From Microbacteriaceae bacterium (lineage in GTDB: Bacteria > Actinomycetota > Actinomycetes > Actinomycetales > Microbacteriaceae): a DNA stretch of 64,000 nt. A model generated the notes under the pieces. That model was not told the origin of the DNA. It worked only from the letters and a program-made list of their open reading frames with translations, and searched no databases. Where the stretch lies: positions 1 through 64,000 of the forward strand of contig JACMNE010000056.1 in assembly GCA_014378715.1 (NCBI GenBank). The letters are read 5' to 3'. The position numbers and the translations under genes are program-made. Below, piece by piece: positions 28,724-38,986 of this stretch; within the stretch, counting starts at the first letter, position 1, and each line of letters begins with the position of its first letter.

Positions 28724-29749
28724 ATGAGCATCGGAATCCTCACCAGCGGCGGCGACTGCCCCGGCCTCAATGCGGTCATCCGCGGCGCCGTTCTCAAGGG
28801 GACGCAGATCTACAACCAGGAGTTCGTGGGCTTCCGCGGCGGCTGGCGCGGGGTCGTCGAGGGCGACATCATGCCGCTCGAGCGCAAGGACATCCAGGGC
28901 ATCTCGAAGCAGGGCGGCACCATTCTCGGCACGTCGCGCACGAACCCCTTCGAGGGAGACGGCGGCGCGGACCGGGTGCGCGACAACATGGCGCGGCTCG
29001 GGGTCGACTCGCTGATCGCGATCGGCGGGGAGGGCACGCTGGCAGCGGCCAAGCGGCTGACGGACGCCGGCATCAAGATCGTGGGGGTGCCGAAGACGGT
29101 CGACAACGACCTCTCGGCCACCGACTACACCTTCGGGTTCGACACGGCCGTGCAGATCGCGACCGATGCCATGGACCGACTGCGCACCACGGGCGATTCG
29201 CACGGGCGCTGCATGGTCGCCGAGGTCATGGGTCGGCACGTCGGCTGGATCGCTCTGCACTCCGGCATGGCGGCCGGCGCGCACGTGATCCTGATCCCCG
29301 AGCAGAAGACCACCCTCGACCAGATCTGCGCGTGGGTGCAGTCGGTCAAGGACCGCGGGCGCGCGCCGCTCGTCGTCGTCGCGGAGGGCTTCCACCTCGA
29401 CTCGATGGACGACGCGCACTCCGAGCGTGGCCTCGACGCCTTCGGGCGCCCCCGCCTCGGGGGCATCGGCGAGCTGCTCGCGCCGATCATCGAGGAGCGC
29501 ACTGGGCTCGAGACGAGGGCGACAACGCTCGGCCACATCCAGCGCGGCGGCACCCCCAGCTCGTTCGACCGGGTGCTCGCGACTCGCTACGGCATGGCCG
29601 CCGTCGACTCGGTCATCCACGGACGCTGGGGCCGGATGGTGTCGCTCAGCGGCACATCCATCACCCACGTCGCCTTCGAGGATGCCCTCGGCAAGCTCAA
29701 CACGGTGCCGCAGGCCCGCTACGACGAGGCCGCGATCCTCTTCGGCTAG
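28724..29749 (+). CDS. pfkA: 6-phosphofructokinase
   Basis: MSIGILTSGGDCPGLNAVIRGAV; GVPKTVDNDLSATDYTFGFDTAV; EVMGRHVGWIAL. Confidence 0.92.
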   Translation: MSIGILTSGGDCPGLNAVIRGAVLKGTQIYNQEFVGFRGGWRGVVEGDIMPLERKDIQGISKQGGTILGTSRTNPFEGDGGADRVRDNMARLGVDSLIAIGGEGTLAAAKRLTDAGIKIVGVPKTVDNDLSATDYTFGFDTAVQIATDAMDRLRTTGDSHGRCMVAEVMGRHVGWIALHSGMAAGAHVILIPEQKTTLDQICAWVQSVKDRGRAPLVVVAEGFHLDSMDDAHSERGLDAFGRPRLGGIGELLAPIIEERTGLETRATTLGHIQRGGTPSSFDRVLATRYGMAAVDSVIHGRWGRMVSLSGTSITHVAFEDALGKLNTVPQARYDEAAILFG

Positions 29750-29773
29750 CCCGGGGGCTGAGGCGATGGCAGG

Positions 29774-30187
29774 ATGGCGGCCATGGATCAGCTGCTACTC
29801 GTCGCCGGATGTGCGCTCGCGACGCTCGCCGGCGCCATCCACATCTACATCTTCGTGCTCGAGACCGTGCTCTGGCGGCGGCCGGCGACCTGGCGGGTGT
29901 TCGGGCTGCGCAGCCAGGCCGACGCCGACACGACCAGCGACCTCGCGTTCAACCAGGGCTTCTACAACCTGTTCCTCGCGGCGGGCGCCTTCGTCGGGGT
30001 GGCCATCGTCGGCGTGATCGAGCCGGCCGGGGTGGCCCTGGTGCTCGCGTCGATGGCGAGCATGCTCCTCGCCTCCGTCGTGCTGATCTCGACCTCGAAG
30101 CGGATGCTGCGGGCCGCCGCCATCCAGGGGGCGCTCCCCCTCGTGGCCATCGCGCTGGTCCTCTCCGCGCTGGCCACGAGGTCCTGA
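29774..30187 (+). CDS. DUF1304 family membrane protein
   Basis: AGAIHIYIFVLETVLWRRPATWRVFGL...NQGFYNLFLAAGAFVG. Confidence 0.82.
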   Translation: MAAMDQLLLVAGCALATLAGAIHIYIFVLETVLWRRPATWRVFGLRSQADADTTSDLAFNQGFYNLFLAAGAFVGVAIVGVIEPAGVALVLASMASMLLASVVLISTSKRMLRAAAIQGALPLVAIALVLSALATRS

Positions 30188-30188
30188 G

Positions 30189-31523
30189 TCAGGGGCGGAT
30201 CGCGGCGGCAGCGGCCGCCGCCGCAGCGGGGAGCGCGGCGAGGATGTGGGAGACGGCCGCGTCGTCGTGCGCCGCGGTGACGAACCACGACTCGAAGACC
30301 GACGGCGGAAGCGAGACACCCGCCGAGAGCATCGCGTGGAAGAACGGCGGGTAGCGGAACGACTCCTGCGCCTTCACCTGCACGTAGTCGCGGGGAGACT
30401 CGGCCGTGAAGGAGAACGAGAACAGGTTGCCGGCGCGCTGCACGCTGTGCACCACCCCCTCCTTCGAGAGAGCGGATGACACGGCGGCAGAGATCTCGGA
30501 CGCGACGGCATCGAGCCGCGCATAGACCGCCGCGTCGGCGAGCCGCAGCGTCGCGATACCGGCGGCCACGGCCACCGGATTGCCGCTGAGGGTGCCGGCC
30601 TGGTACACGGGTCCGAGGGGAGCGAGATAGTTCATGACGTCGGCGCGGCCGCCGAGCCCGGCGAGCGGCATGCCGCCGCCGATGACCTTGCCGAACGCGA
30701 TGAGGTCGGGCGTCCAGCCCTCGCCGTCCGGGACGACGCCGGCGGCCTCGAGCCCCCACCAGCCGGCCGGGCCGACCCGGAAGCCGGTGAGCACCTCGTC
30801 GAGGATGAGCAGCGCGCCCGCGGCCACGGCGATGCGGGACAGCTCCCGGTTGAACCCGGGATCGGGCACGACGACGCCCATGTTCGCCGGCGCCGCCTCG
30901 ACGATGATCGCCGCGATGTTCGCGCCGTGCTCGTCGAAGACCGCCCGCACGGCGTCGAGATCGTTGTACGGCAGCACGAGCGTCTGGGCGGCGGTCGCCG
31001 CGGTGACCCCGGCCGATCCTGGCAGCGACAGCGTCGCAAGCCCTGACCCGGCCTCGGCGAGGAGCGCGTCGGAGTGCCCGTGATAGTGCCCGGCGAACTT
31101 GACGAGCAGCTCCCGCCCGGTGAATCCGCGGGCCAGCCGGATCGCCGTCATGGTCGCCTCGGTGCCGGTGGAGACGAGCCTCAGCCGCTCGACGGGGGCA
31201 GCCGCTCCGACCGAGATCCGCCCGCGCACTAGCTCGGCGAGCTCGGTCTCGGCCGGCGTCGACGCCCCGAACGACAGCCCCCTGGCGGCCGCCTCCTGCA
31301 CTGCCTCAACGACGAGCGGATGTGCGTGGCCGAGGATCGCCGGACCCCACGAGCACACGAGGTCCACGTACTCGCGCCCCTCCGCGTCTGTGATGTGGGG
31401 GCCCGTCGCCGACACCATGAACCGCGGGGTGCCGCCGACCGACCCGAAGGCGCGCACCGGCGAGTTCACCCCGCCGGGGATCGAGTTCTTGGCCTGGGTG
31501 AAGTACTGCTCGTTGGTGCGCAT
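30189..31523 (-). CDS. hemL: Glutamate-1-semialdehyde 2,1-aminomutase
   Basis: [49 protein letters not shown]. Confidence 0.95.
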   Translation of the reverse strand: MRTNEQYFTQAKNSIPGGVNSPVRAFGSVGGTPRFMVSATGPHITDAEGREYVDLVCSWGPAILGHAHPLVVEAVQEAAARGLSFGASTPAETELAELVRGRISVGAAAPVERLRLVSTGTEATMTAIRLARGFTGRELLVKFAGHYHGHSDALLAEAGSGLATLSLPGSAGVTAATAAQTLVLPYNDLDAVRAVFDEHGANIAAIIVEAAPANMGVVVPDPGFNRELSRIAVAAGALLILDEVLTGFRVGPAGWWGLEAAGVVPDGEGWTPDLIAFGKVIGGGMPLAGLGGRADVMNYLAPLGPVYQAGTLSGNPVAVAAGIATLRLADAAVYARLDAVASEISAAVSSALSKEGVVHSVQRAGNLFSFSFTAESPRDYVQVKAQESFRYPPFFHAMLSAGVSLPPSVFESWFVTAAHDDAAVSHILAALPAAAAAAAAAIRP

Positions 31524-31542
31524 GGAATCCGTTTCGGTGCGG

Positions 31543-31569
31543 GTGGTGCTGGAGGTGCTGGAGGTGCTG
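31543..31569. repeat. 9-bp tandem repeat GGTGCTGGA x ~3 upstream of hemL
   Basis: Read directly: ggtgctggaggtgctggaggtgctggg. Confidence 0.85.
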
Positions 31570-31603
31570 GGCGTCAGGTGACGCAGGTAGGAGGATGCCG
31601 GGA

Positions 31604-32587
31604 TCAGCGCAGCCAGTGCGCGAGCTCGACGGCCCAGTAGGTCAGCACGGCGTCCGCGCCGGCCCGCCGGATCGAGACGACGGACTCCTCGATGGCGCGA
31701 CGGCGGTCGATCCAGCCGTTCGCCGCGGCGGCCTCGATCATGGCGTACTCGCCGGAGACCTGATATGCCCAGACGGGAATATGGCTGCTGGCCGCGACAT
31801 CCGCCAGCACATCGAGGTAGCTCATGGCGGGCTTCACCATCACGATGTCGGCACCCTCTGCGGCGTCGAGGATCGCCTCGCGACGCCCCTCGCGCGCATT
31901 GGCCGGGTCGAGCTGGTAGCTGCGTCGGTCGCCGGTGAGGGTCGACTGCACCGCCTCGCGGAAGGGACCATAGAAGGCGGAGGCGTACTTGGCCGAGTAG
32001 GCGAGCACAGCGGTGTCGGTGTATCCGGAGCTGTCGAGCACGTCGCGCACGGCGGCGACCTGGCCGTCCATCATGCCGCTCAGTCCGAGCAACTGCGAGC
32101 CGGCCTCGGCCTGGGCGATGGCCATGTCACGGTAGCGGAGGAGCGTGGCGTCGTTGTCGACCGCGCCGTGCGCGTCGAGCACGCCGCAGTGGCCGTGGTC
32201 GGTGAACTCGTCGAGGCACAGGTCGGTCTGCACGACGAGCGCGTCGCCGACCTCCCGGGCCGCGAGCCGGGTGGCGACGTTGAGGATGCCGTCGGGGTCG
32301 GTGGCGCCCGTGCCGGTGGCGTCGCGCAGCTCGGGAACGCCGAAGAGCATCACCCCGCCGACACCGGCCTCCGCCGCACCGTTCAGCGCGCGCCGGAAGG
32401 AGTCGAGGGAGTGCTGCACGACCCCGGGCATCGAGCCAATCGGCACCGGCTCGGCCGACCCGTCGCGCACGAACATCGGCAGCACCAGCTGGGCGGGGGG
32501 CACCCGCGTCTCGGAGACGAGCCGGCGCATGGCCGGTCCCGTGCGCAGACGACGGGGGCGGATGTCGGGAGCCAGCGCACCGCTCAT
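31604..32587 (-). CDS. hemB: Porphobilinogen synthase
   Basis: [59 protein letters not shown]. Confidence 0.95.
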   Translation of the reverse strand: MSGALAPDIRPRRLRTGPAMRRLVSETRVPPAQLVLPMFVRDGSAEPVPIGSMPGVVQHSLDSFRRALNGAAEAGVGGVMLFGVPELRDATGTGATDPDGILNVATRLAAREVGDALVVQTDLCLDEFTDHGHCGVLDAHGAVDNDATLLRYRDMAIAQAEAGSQLLGLSGMMDGQVAAVRDVLDSSGYTDTAVLAYSAKYASAFYGPFREAVQSTLTGDRRSYQLDPANAREGRREAILDAAEGADIVMVKPAMSYLDVLADVAASSHIPVWAYQVSGEYAMIEAAAANGWIDRRRAIEESVVSIRRAGADAVLTYWAVELAHWLR

Positions 32588-33474
32588 GGGGTCTCCTCAG
32601 TCCGGGGTGCCCCGGGGGCCGTTGGCACGGCGGACTGCGCCGCCGCTACCCGCCTGGATGGCAGCGGAACGTGGTCGAGCAGTGCTCCGCCGTCGTGGCG
32701 GTCCGCGTCGCGGAGCTCCATGGCGTAGTCGACGAGTCCCTCGATGAGCGACTCGGCCGAGCGGCTCTCGGCGATGATGTGCACGGCGAGGCCGGCGGCC
32801 CTCGCGTCGAAGGCGGTGCGCGGTCCGATGCAGACGACGATGGTCTCCGGAGGCAGGGGCGCGAGCTGCGCGGCCACCTGGCGGGCGATGCTGCCCGAGG
32901 TGACCAGGATCGCGCGGATGCGGCCCGACGCGACTTCCGCTGCCGTCGTCTCGGCGACGCGCACGCCGATGGTGCGGTAGGCGACGACGAAGTCCACGTC
33001 GAAGCCGAGCGAGGTGAGGCCGGCGACGAGTGTCGGCTCGGCGATCTCGGACTGCGGGACGAGCACCCGGCCGCCGGCAACGACCCGGGGCCATTCGCGC
33101 ACGAGCCCGCGCGCGGAGTTGTCCCCCTCCGGTACGAAGTCCACCGTGTAGCCGGCGAGGAGCAGGGCGGCAGCGGTGGTCTCGCCGACCGCGGCGATCT
33201 TCGTGCCGGAGGGCACCTTCGTGCGGTGGCTCACGAGAACGTCGACGGTGGTGGCACTCGTGACGACGAGCCATTCGAACTCACCGGTCTCGAGCTCGTG
33301 CAGCGAGTCGGCGAGGGTCGACGGGTCCTCGGTGCTGGCGAAGTTGATCAGCGGCGCGATGACCGGGATCGCCGAGTGCGCGCGCAGGGCGGCGGCGACG
33401 CCGTCCCCCCACTTCCCGCCGCGCGGGACGAGGACCCGCCAGCCTTCGAGTGCCTTGCGTCTACGGGGACTCAT
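32584..33474 (-). CDS. hemD: Uroporphyrinogen-III synthase
   Basis: [35 protein letters not shown]; position between hemB and hemC. Confidence 0.9.
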   Translation of the reverse strand: MSPRRRKALEGWRVLVPRGGKWGDGVAAALRAHSAIPVIAPLINFASTEDPSTLADSLHELETGEFEWLVVTSATTVDVLVSHRTKVPSGTKIAAVGETTAAALLLAGYTVDFVPEGDNSARGLVREWPRVVAGGRVLVPQSEIAEPTLVAGLTSLGFDVDFVVAYRTIGVRVAETTAAEVASGRIRAILVTSGSIARQVAAQLAPLPPETIVVCIGPRTAFDARAAGLAVHIIAESRSAESLIEGLVDYAMELRDADRHDGGALLDHVPLPSRRVAAAQSAVPTAPGAPRTEETP

Positions 33475-34439
33475 CCGATCGATCCGGTGGGTACGAGGTC
33501 GGCCGCTCCCAGTGAGAGCAGTTCGCGGGCGACGTTCGCTGCGACCGTCTCGGCCGGGGTGGGATCGTCGGCGACGTAGAGCGCGTGCGACGACGTGATC
33601 TGGTGGGTGCCGTCCGGCCGGTAGACCCGGGCCGAGAGGAAGATGAGCCCGTCGTCGACGAGCGCGTGCGCGCCGATCGGGGCGGCGCAGCCGGCCTCGA
33701 GGAGGCGCAGCACTTCGCGCTCGGCGGTCACGTTGAGCTTCGTGGGGCGGTGGTCGATCGAGGCGACCGCGCGCACGATGACGGGGTCGGAGGCAGCGCG
33801 GATCTCCACGGCCAGGGAGCCCTGGCCCGGGGCGGTCGGCCAGCCGTCGAGCCCGCAGTACTCGGTGACGACCTCGAGGCGGCCGAGCCGTTCAAGGCCG
33901 GCCGCGGCAAGCACCACGGCGTCGAGCTCGCCCGATGTGACCTTGCCGAGGCGGGTGTCGACGTTGCCGCGGATGTCGACGACCTCGATATCGGGCCGAC
34001 GCGCGCGCAGCTGGGCGGCGCGCCGCGGCGATCCGGTGCCCACGCGAGCGCCCTCCGGCAGGGTGTCGAGGGTCATCCCGTCGCGGGCGCACAGGGCGTC
34101 CCTGGCGTCCGCCCTCTTCGGGGTCGCGGCGATGACGAGGCCGTCGGCCGGTGCGGTGGGCAGATCCTTGAGGGAGTGCACAACCACGTCGCAGCGCCCG
34201 TCGAGCAGGGCCTCGCGCAGGCCGATCGCGAACACGCCGGTGCCGCCGAGGGAGGAGAGCGGCTTCGTGGACCGATCTCCCTCCGTCGTCACCGGCACAA
34301 GCTCGACCGGCAGGCCGGACGATTTGGCGAGGGCGTCGGCCACGGTCTGGCTCTGCGCCATCGCCAGCGAGCTCGCGCGCGTGCCCACCCTGATGACCGA
34401 GAGGACCCCGGTCGCGCCGGTCGCCGCGACCGTCGTCAC
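33471..34439 (-). CDS. hemC: Hydroxymethylbilane synthase
   Basis: IRVGTRASSLAMAQSQTVADAL; VVHSLKDLPT; LEAGCAAPIGAHA; GTG start at 34439. Confidence 0.95.
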   Translation of the reverse strand: MTTVAATGATGVLSVIRVGTRASSLAMAQSQTVADALAKSSGLPVELVPVTTEGDRSTKPLSSLGGTGVFAIGLREALLDGRCDVVVHSLKDLPTAPADGLVIAATPKRADARDALCARDGMTLDTLPEGARVGTGSPRRAAQLRARRPDIEVVDIRGNVDTRLGKVTSGELDAVVLAAAGLERLGRLEVVTEYCGLDGWPTAPGQGSLAVEIRAASDPVIVRAVASIDHRPTKLNVTAEREVLRLLEAGCAAPIGAHALVDDGLIFLSARVYRPDGTHQITSSHALYVADDPTPAETVAANVARELLSLGAADLVPTGSIG

Positions 34440-35683
34440 GGCTGCAGACCCGCGACGGTTGGCTTGAAGCCGAGCCGCACGTTCTCGCAGCAGCCGGGGC
34501 GGCAGACGTCGTACCAGGGCCCGAGCTCGGTGAGGGACGGCCGGTCGGCGACCGGCACCGCGTCGCGGCGTTCGAGCACGAGGTCGATGAGCCCCGTCAC
34601 GTAGGCCGCGTGCACGCCGGGCGTCGGCACTCGCACGGCGAGGATGCCGTGCTTCGCCGAAGTCTCCATGGCCTCGGTGTCGAGGTCCCACTTGACCTCC
34701 ATGTGGTCGCTCACGAACCCGAGCGGAACAATCACGACGGCGCGGATGCCCGCGGCGGCGAGGTCGTCGATCGCGTCGTTGATGTCGGGCTCGAGCCACG
34801 GGGTCGTCGGCGGACCGGACCGGGACTGGTACACCAGGGACCAGGCGAGGGGGGCGGATGTCGCAGCGTCCGTCTCCTGCTGCTGTTCCGTCTCCTGGGC
34901 GGCGATGACGACCTCGGCGACCGCGAGGTGCTGCGCCGCATAGGCACCACCCTCACCGAAGCCGCGGGTGGGCGGCCCCGAACGGTTCGCGTCGGAGGTG
35001 GGGATGGAGTGGGTCGTGAACAGCACGTGCGTCTGCTCGACCGGGATTCCCGCCGCCGCGGTCTGCGCGAGTCCGTCGCGGAGTCCTTCGACGAAGGGGG
35101 TCACGAAGCCGGGGTGGTCGAAGAACTGGCGCACCTTGTCGATCTGGATGACACCGTCAAGCCCGGTCTCGGCCAGGGCGGAGGCGTAGTCCTCGCGGTA
35201 CTGGCGACAGCTGGAGTAGGAGCTGTAGGCGCTGGTGCCGATCGCGATCAGCTTGGTGAACCCGCGCTCGTTCGCCTCGACGAGTGCCCCCTTGATGTAG
35301 GGCTCCCAGTTGCGGTTGCCCCAGAGCACCGGCAGGTCGATGCCGCGGCGGGCGAGTTCGGCCTCGAGGGCAGCCTTGAGCTCGCGGTTCTGCTCGTTGA
35401 TGGGGCTGATGCCCCCGAACGCGCGGTAGTGATGGGCCACGGTCTCGAGGCGTTCCTCGGGGATGCCGCGGCCGCGGGTGACGTTGCGCAGGAACGGGAT
35501 GACGTCGTCCTGGCCCTCCGGACCGCCGAAGCTGGCGAGGAGGATGGCGTCGTAGACGGTGGGCTCGGTGACGTGCTCCGGACCCGCGGCGGCGGCGGCG
35601 GTCGCGGCGCGGACGAACTGCTCGGAGTCGGGGACGACGGTGGAGGCGGCGACAGGAGGCGCGGCGTCGGGGGCGATGGTCAT
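34436..35683 (-). CDS. hemH: Ferrochelatase (coproporphyrin ferrochelatase type)
   Basis: YDAILLASFGGPEGQDDVIPFLRNVTRGRGIP; FTTHSIPTSDA; C-terminal CRPGCCENVRLG. Confidence 0.93.
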   Translation of the reverse strand: MTIAPDAAPPVAASTVVPDSEQFVRAATAAAAAGPEHVTEPTVYDAILLASFGGPEGQDDVIPFLRNVTRGRGIPEERLETVAHHYRAFGGISPINEQNRELKAALEAELARRGIDLPVLWGNRNWEPYIKGALVEANERGFTKLIAIGTSAYSSYSSCRQYREDYASALAETGLDGVIQIDKVRQFFDHPGFVTPFVEGLRDGLAQTAAAGIPVEQTHVLFTTHSIPTSDANRSGPPTRGFGEGGAYAAQHLAVAEVVIAAQETEQQQETDAATSAPLAWSLVYQSRSGPPTTPWLEPDINDAIDDLAAAGIRAVVIVPLGFVSDHMEVKWDLDTEAMETSAKHGILAVRVPTPGVHAAYVTGLIDLVLERRDAVPVADRPSLTELGPWYDVCRPGCCENVRLGFKPTVAGLQP

Positions 35684-36384
35684 GCGAGCACCTCGGGTAT
35701 CTCGGTGGTTGCGATACGGCGGCCCGTGTAGAACGGGACCTCCTCGCGCACGTGGCGGCGTGCCTCCGTCTGGCGCAGGTGGCGCATCAGGTCGACGAGG
35801 TCGACGAGCTCCGGAGCCTCGAGGGCGAGGATCCACTCGTAGTCCCCGAGGGCGAAGGACGCGACGGTGTTGGCGAGCACCTGGGGGTAGTGCGAGCCCT
35901 TGCGGCCGTGGTCACCGAGCATCGCCTTGCGCTCGTCGTCGGGCAGGAGGTACCACTCGTAGGAGCGGACGAAGGGATAGACGGTGAGCCAGGCCTCCGG
36001 CTCCTTGTCCCGCATGAATGCGGGCAGATGATTGTTGGTGAACTCGGCATCGCGGTGCACACCCATCGCGTTCCAGGTGGGGAGCAGGTGGAAGAGCATG
36101 CTCGTGCGGCGGAGGGAGCGGAGAGCCCACTGGATGTCCTCCGGGGTCGGACCGTGCAGCCAGATCATCAGGTCGGCGTCGGACCGCAGCGACGAGACGT
36201 CGTAGAAGCCTCGCACGGTGACCCCGCGGGCCTCCACCTCGCCGATTGCTGTGTCGAGTTTGTCCACGAGGACGGCCTCGTCGGATTCCGGAATGCGGGT
36301 TGCGTCGGGTCCGCGACGGAAGACCGCCCAGAGTGTGTAGCCAAGAACGGATTCGGAAGGGTGCGCGACTGCGCTGGTTGTCAT
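35680..36384 (-). CDS. hemQ: Coproheme decarboxylase (HemQ/ChdC, chlorite dismutase-like)
   Basis: LGYTLWAVFRRGP...; YPFVRSYEWYLLPDDERKAMLGDHGRKG. Confidence 0.93.
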   Translation of the reverse strand: MTTSAVAHPSESVLGYTLWAVFRRGPDATRIPESDEAVLVDKLDTAIGEVEARGVTVRGFYDVSSLRSDADLMIWLHGPTPEDIQWALRSLRRTSMLFHLLPTWNAMGVHRDAEFTNNHLPAFMRDKEPEAWLTVYPFVRSYEWYLLPDDERKAMLGDHGRKGSHYPQVLANTVASFALGDYEWILALEAPELVDLVDLMRHLRQTEARRHVREEVPFYTGRRIATTEIPEVLA

Positions 36385-36441
36385 GAGTTCCATTGTCCCT
36401 CGTGAACCCGGCTGCTCAAAAACCTGAGCGGAATGCTGGGC

Positions 36442-36681
36442 TTAGTCTCGGGAAACTACTGCCAGCGCGATGGCCCCGCCGACGACCGCGACCGCCGCGG
36501 CGACACCGATCATCCAGGGGGCGGGATTGGCCTCGTAGCTCTCGCGCGCCCTCCGGAGGAGGATCCCGGCCTGCTTGGGAACGTTGAGCTTGTCCTCGAT
36601 CTGGTCGAGGGTGCTCTCGAGTTGGGCGCGGGTCTGGGCGACCCGGTCCTGGATCTCCGAAGTCTTGCTTGAATCGCTCAT
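36442..36681 (-). CDS. DUF3618 family protein
   Basis: IQDRVAQTRAQLESTLDQIEDKLNVPKQAGILLRRARESYEANPAPWMIGVAAAVAVVGG. Confidence 0.78.
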   Translation of the reverse strand: MSDSSKTSEIQDRVAQTRAQLESTLDQIEDKLNVPKQAGILLRRARESYEANPAPWMIGVAAAVAVVGGAIALAVVSRD

Positions 36682-37076
36682 TTGCCCATCCCCTTGATCG
36701 TGTTGACGTCGCTTTTGAGGCTGTCGATGGTCTGGGTCGGAATCGGGGGGATTCCGCCCTTGAGCTTGCGGTAGCCGATGAACGCCATCGCCGCGGCCGC
36801 AATGAGAAGCACGAAGGCGACGACGAGCGCGGCGAGCCAGTCCGGCATCACAGAGGACAGGCCCATGATGGCCGCCGTGAGGAGCACCCCGAGCATGTAG
36901 AGCAGGATGACGGCGGCCACGGCGATGAACGCCCCGCCGATGCCGAGCGCCTTGAGCTTGCCGATCATCTCGGACTTGAGCTGGGCGATCTCGTTCGTGA
37001 CCAGCTCCCTGACCAGGGTCGGAACGTCGGCGATCAGCTGGAACAGCGACCGCTTCGCCTTGGGTAGATCTGTCAT
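36678..37076 (-). CDS. Phage holin family / DUF1469-type membrane protein
   Basis: SLFQLIADVPTLVRELVTNEIAQLKSEM plus two TM helices; often a chromosomal envelope protein rather than phage. Confidence 0.75.
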   Translation of the reverse strand: MTDLPKAKRSLFQLIADVPTLVRELVTNEIAQLKSEMIGKLKALGIGGAFIAVAAVILLYMLGVLLTAAIMGLSSVMPDWLAALVVAFVLLIAAAAMAFIGYRKLKGGIPPIPTQTIDSLKSDVNTIKGMGK

Positions 37077-37113
37077 GTTCTGCTCCTCATCGCAATGGGG
37101 CTGGGCTCTCAGG

Positions 37114-37404
37114 CTAGTTGGAGGGCGACGGCGTCGCGCTGTCCCGCGCCCGGCTCCGCGCGGCGGATTTCTTGGCCGAGGAGGTGCGCACGGCCTTGGT
37201 GACCTTGCCGGTGACGAAGTCGACGACGTCGGGCGCCTTGTCCTTGGCGAAGTCCTCGGCGGCGTGCACCTGGCGCTGCACAGATCCGCTGTGCCAGAAC
37301 GTGTCGGCGGCCCTGGCGATCTGGTCGTAGCGGCCGCGGCCAGCGCGGCTTCCGAGCACATAGCCGACGGCAAGTCCGGCAACGAGTATCAGTTTTCCAC
37401 GCAT
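37114..37404 (-). CDS. Small YtxH-like membrane-anchored protein
   Basis: [37 protein letters not shown]. Confidence 0.7.
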   Translation of the reverse strand: MRGKLILVAGLAVGYVLGSRAGRGRYDQIARAADTFWHSGSVQRQVHAAEDFAKDKAPDVVDFVTGKVTKAVRTSSAKKSAARSRARDSATPSPSN

Positions 37405-37447
37405 GTCCACTCCAATTCGGGGGTTCCAGTCCGGGCACGATGTTAGT

Positions 37448-38923
37448 TCACTCGATTGCCAACCCTAGCGGGGGATCCGCGAGCAGGTCGTGGGCTAGAT
37501 TCGCGGCCGAGACTCGTGCATACCCGATGATCGACGCGAGCCCTGCACCTGAGATTGTCTCGCCGATGACGAGGGGGGTGGCGGTCTCCGCGACATCCGC
37601 TGCGGGGGTGCGGCGGGTCGGCGCCCCGCGCCACTGCACCCGGGCGAAGTCGAGCACGTCGGCCACCGGGATCGCCACACCGAGCAGGCGGGCGGCCTCG
37701 GTGCGGGCGAGTTCGCGCAGGTCGGCGTCGGCGTCGGGGGCCGCCGCGAACGACAGCCGCAGCACGTGCACCCCCGGCTCGACCCTCCGGACGGCGCTCG
37801 CTGCGGTGCCGGCTTCGGAACCGGCTTCGGTGCCCGCGAGCCAGGCCCACTTGGCGGTCGAGTGTGTCAGGGCCTTGGCCCGGAACTCGATGCGAGCGGA
37901 TGTCGCGGGTGCCCCGTTGCCTGGCACAGCGCCGGCCGCCCTGCCCGCCGCCTTCGACGCCGCCCTGCCTGCCGCTTTCACCGCGCGCGAGTCGCCAGAC
38001 AGGGGCCCGGCGACGAGGACGCCGGAGCCGCGGGGCGCCGCGTCGAGGGCAGGAGAGCGCACCACGAGGGTGGCGAGGGTGATCGGCACCCCGGTCGGGT
38101 CGCCGAGCTCGGTCGCGAGGATGACGGCGTCGGCGGTGAGGCGGATGTCGTCCGTGAGGGTGGTGCCCGCGACATCCGCTGCGTGCACCCGGGTGCCGAG
38201 GAGGATCTCCGCGCGCCCGTCGAGGTCGGCGGCGAGCGCGTCGACGAGGCGGAAGATGCCGCCGACCAGGCCCTGGACCGCCGAGCCGGCCGGCGCCTTC
38301 TCGCGCACGGTGAGCACGGCCTTCGCCAGAGACCCCTCGGCGAGGAGGATGGTGCGCAGGCGCGGCGCGACGATGTCGACGTCGAGGCTGTCAGGGTGGG
38401 CAGAGTGGATGCCGCCGGCGACCGGGGCGACGAGGCGGTCGAGCACGGCACGGCCCATGCGCTTGCGAACCAGGGCGCCGAGGTTGCGCTCGCGGGAGCC
38501 GACGAAGCCGGAGAGCAGGGCGTCGAGCTGGGCGCGGAGGGCGCCGGGCAGGCCGACGACGCGGATGACGTCGCGGGCGAGCGGCACGGAGGGGATGCCG
38601 AGCAGGCTGGCCTGGGGCAGGGGCACGGCGGGGCCGGTGAGCGGCTGGAGCCAAGCGCCGCCGGCCACGGGCTGCACGATGTCGCCGGAAAGTCCGAGTT
38701 CGGTGAGAAGGGTGCTCACGGTGCCGAGGCGCGTGGCGAAGCTTTCCGCCCCCGAGTCGAGGCGGATGCCGCCGACGGTGTGCGAGGCGACCTTGCCTCC
38801 GAGCCGGGAGCCGGCCTCGACGAGCGTGACGCGCAGGCCGGCGCGGACGAGCTCGCGGGCGGCCACGAGCCCGGCGATGCCGCCACCGACGACGATGACG
38901 TGCGGGGCGCTGGACTCGTTCAC
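37448..38923 (-). CDS. hemY: Protoporphyrinogen/coproporphyrinogen oxidase
   Basis: [41 protein letters not shown] start at 38923 with upstream AAGGA; adjacent to hemE. Confidence 0.88.
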   Translation of the reverse strand: MNESSAPHVIVVGGGIAGLVAARELVRAGLRVTLVEAGSRLGGKVASHTVGGIRLDSGAESFATRLGTVSTLLTELGLSGDIVQPVAGGAWLQPLTGPAVPLPQASLLGIPSVPLARDVIRVVGLPGALRAQLDALLSGFVGSRERNLGALVRKRMGRAVLDRLVAPVAGGIHSAHPDSLDVDIVAPRLRTILLAEGSLAKAVLTVREKAPAGSAVQGLVGGIFRLVDALAADLDGRAEILLGTRVHAADVAGTTLTDDIRLTADAVILATELGDPTGVPITLATLVVRSPALDAAPRGSGVLVAGPLSGDSRAVKAAGRAASKAAGRAAGAVPGNGAPATSARIEFRAKALTHSTAKWAWLAGTEAGSEAGTAASAVRRVEPGVHVLRLSFAAAPDADADLRELARTEAARLLGVAIPVADVLDFARVQWRGAPTRRTPAADVAETATPLVIGETISGAGLASIIGYARVSAANLAHDLLADPPLGLAIE

Positions 38924-38932
38924 GCCCTTATC

Positions 38933-38986
38933 CTTCAGCATCGGGCTGTCCGTGAGCATCGGGCCGTCAGAGAGCATCGGGCCGTC
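38933..38986 (-). repeat. 18-bp tandem repeat (3 units) at the hemE-hemY junction
   Basis: Minus strand: GACGGCCCGATGCTCTCT / GACGGCCCGATGCTCACG / GACAGCCCGATGCTGAAG. Confidence 0.9.

Noticed and set aside
36678-37076. Phage holin family protein as a sign of a prophage
   Set aside because: No other phage genes; this family is commonly chromosomal in actinobacteria and sits with DUF3618 and YtxH-like genes.
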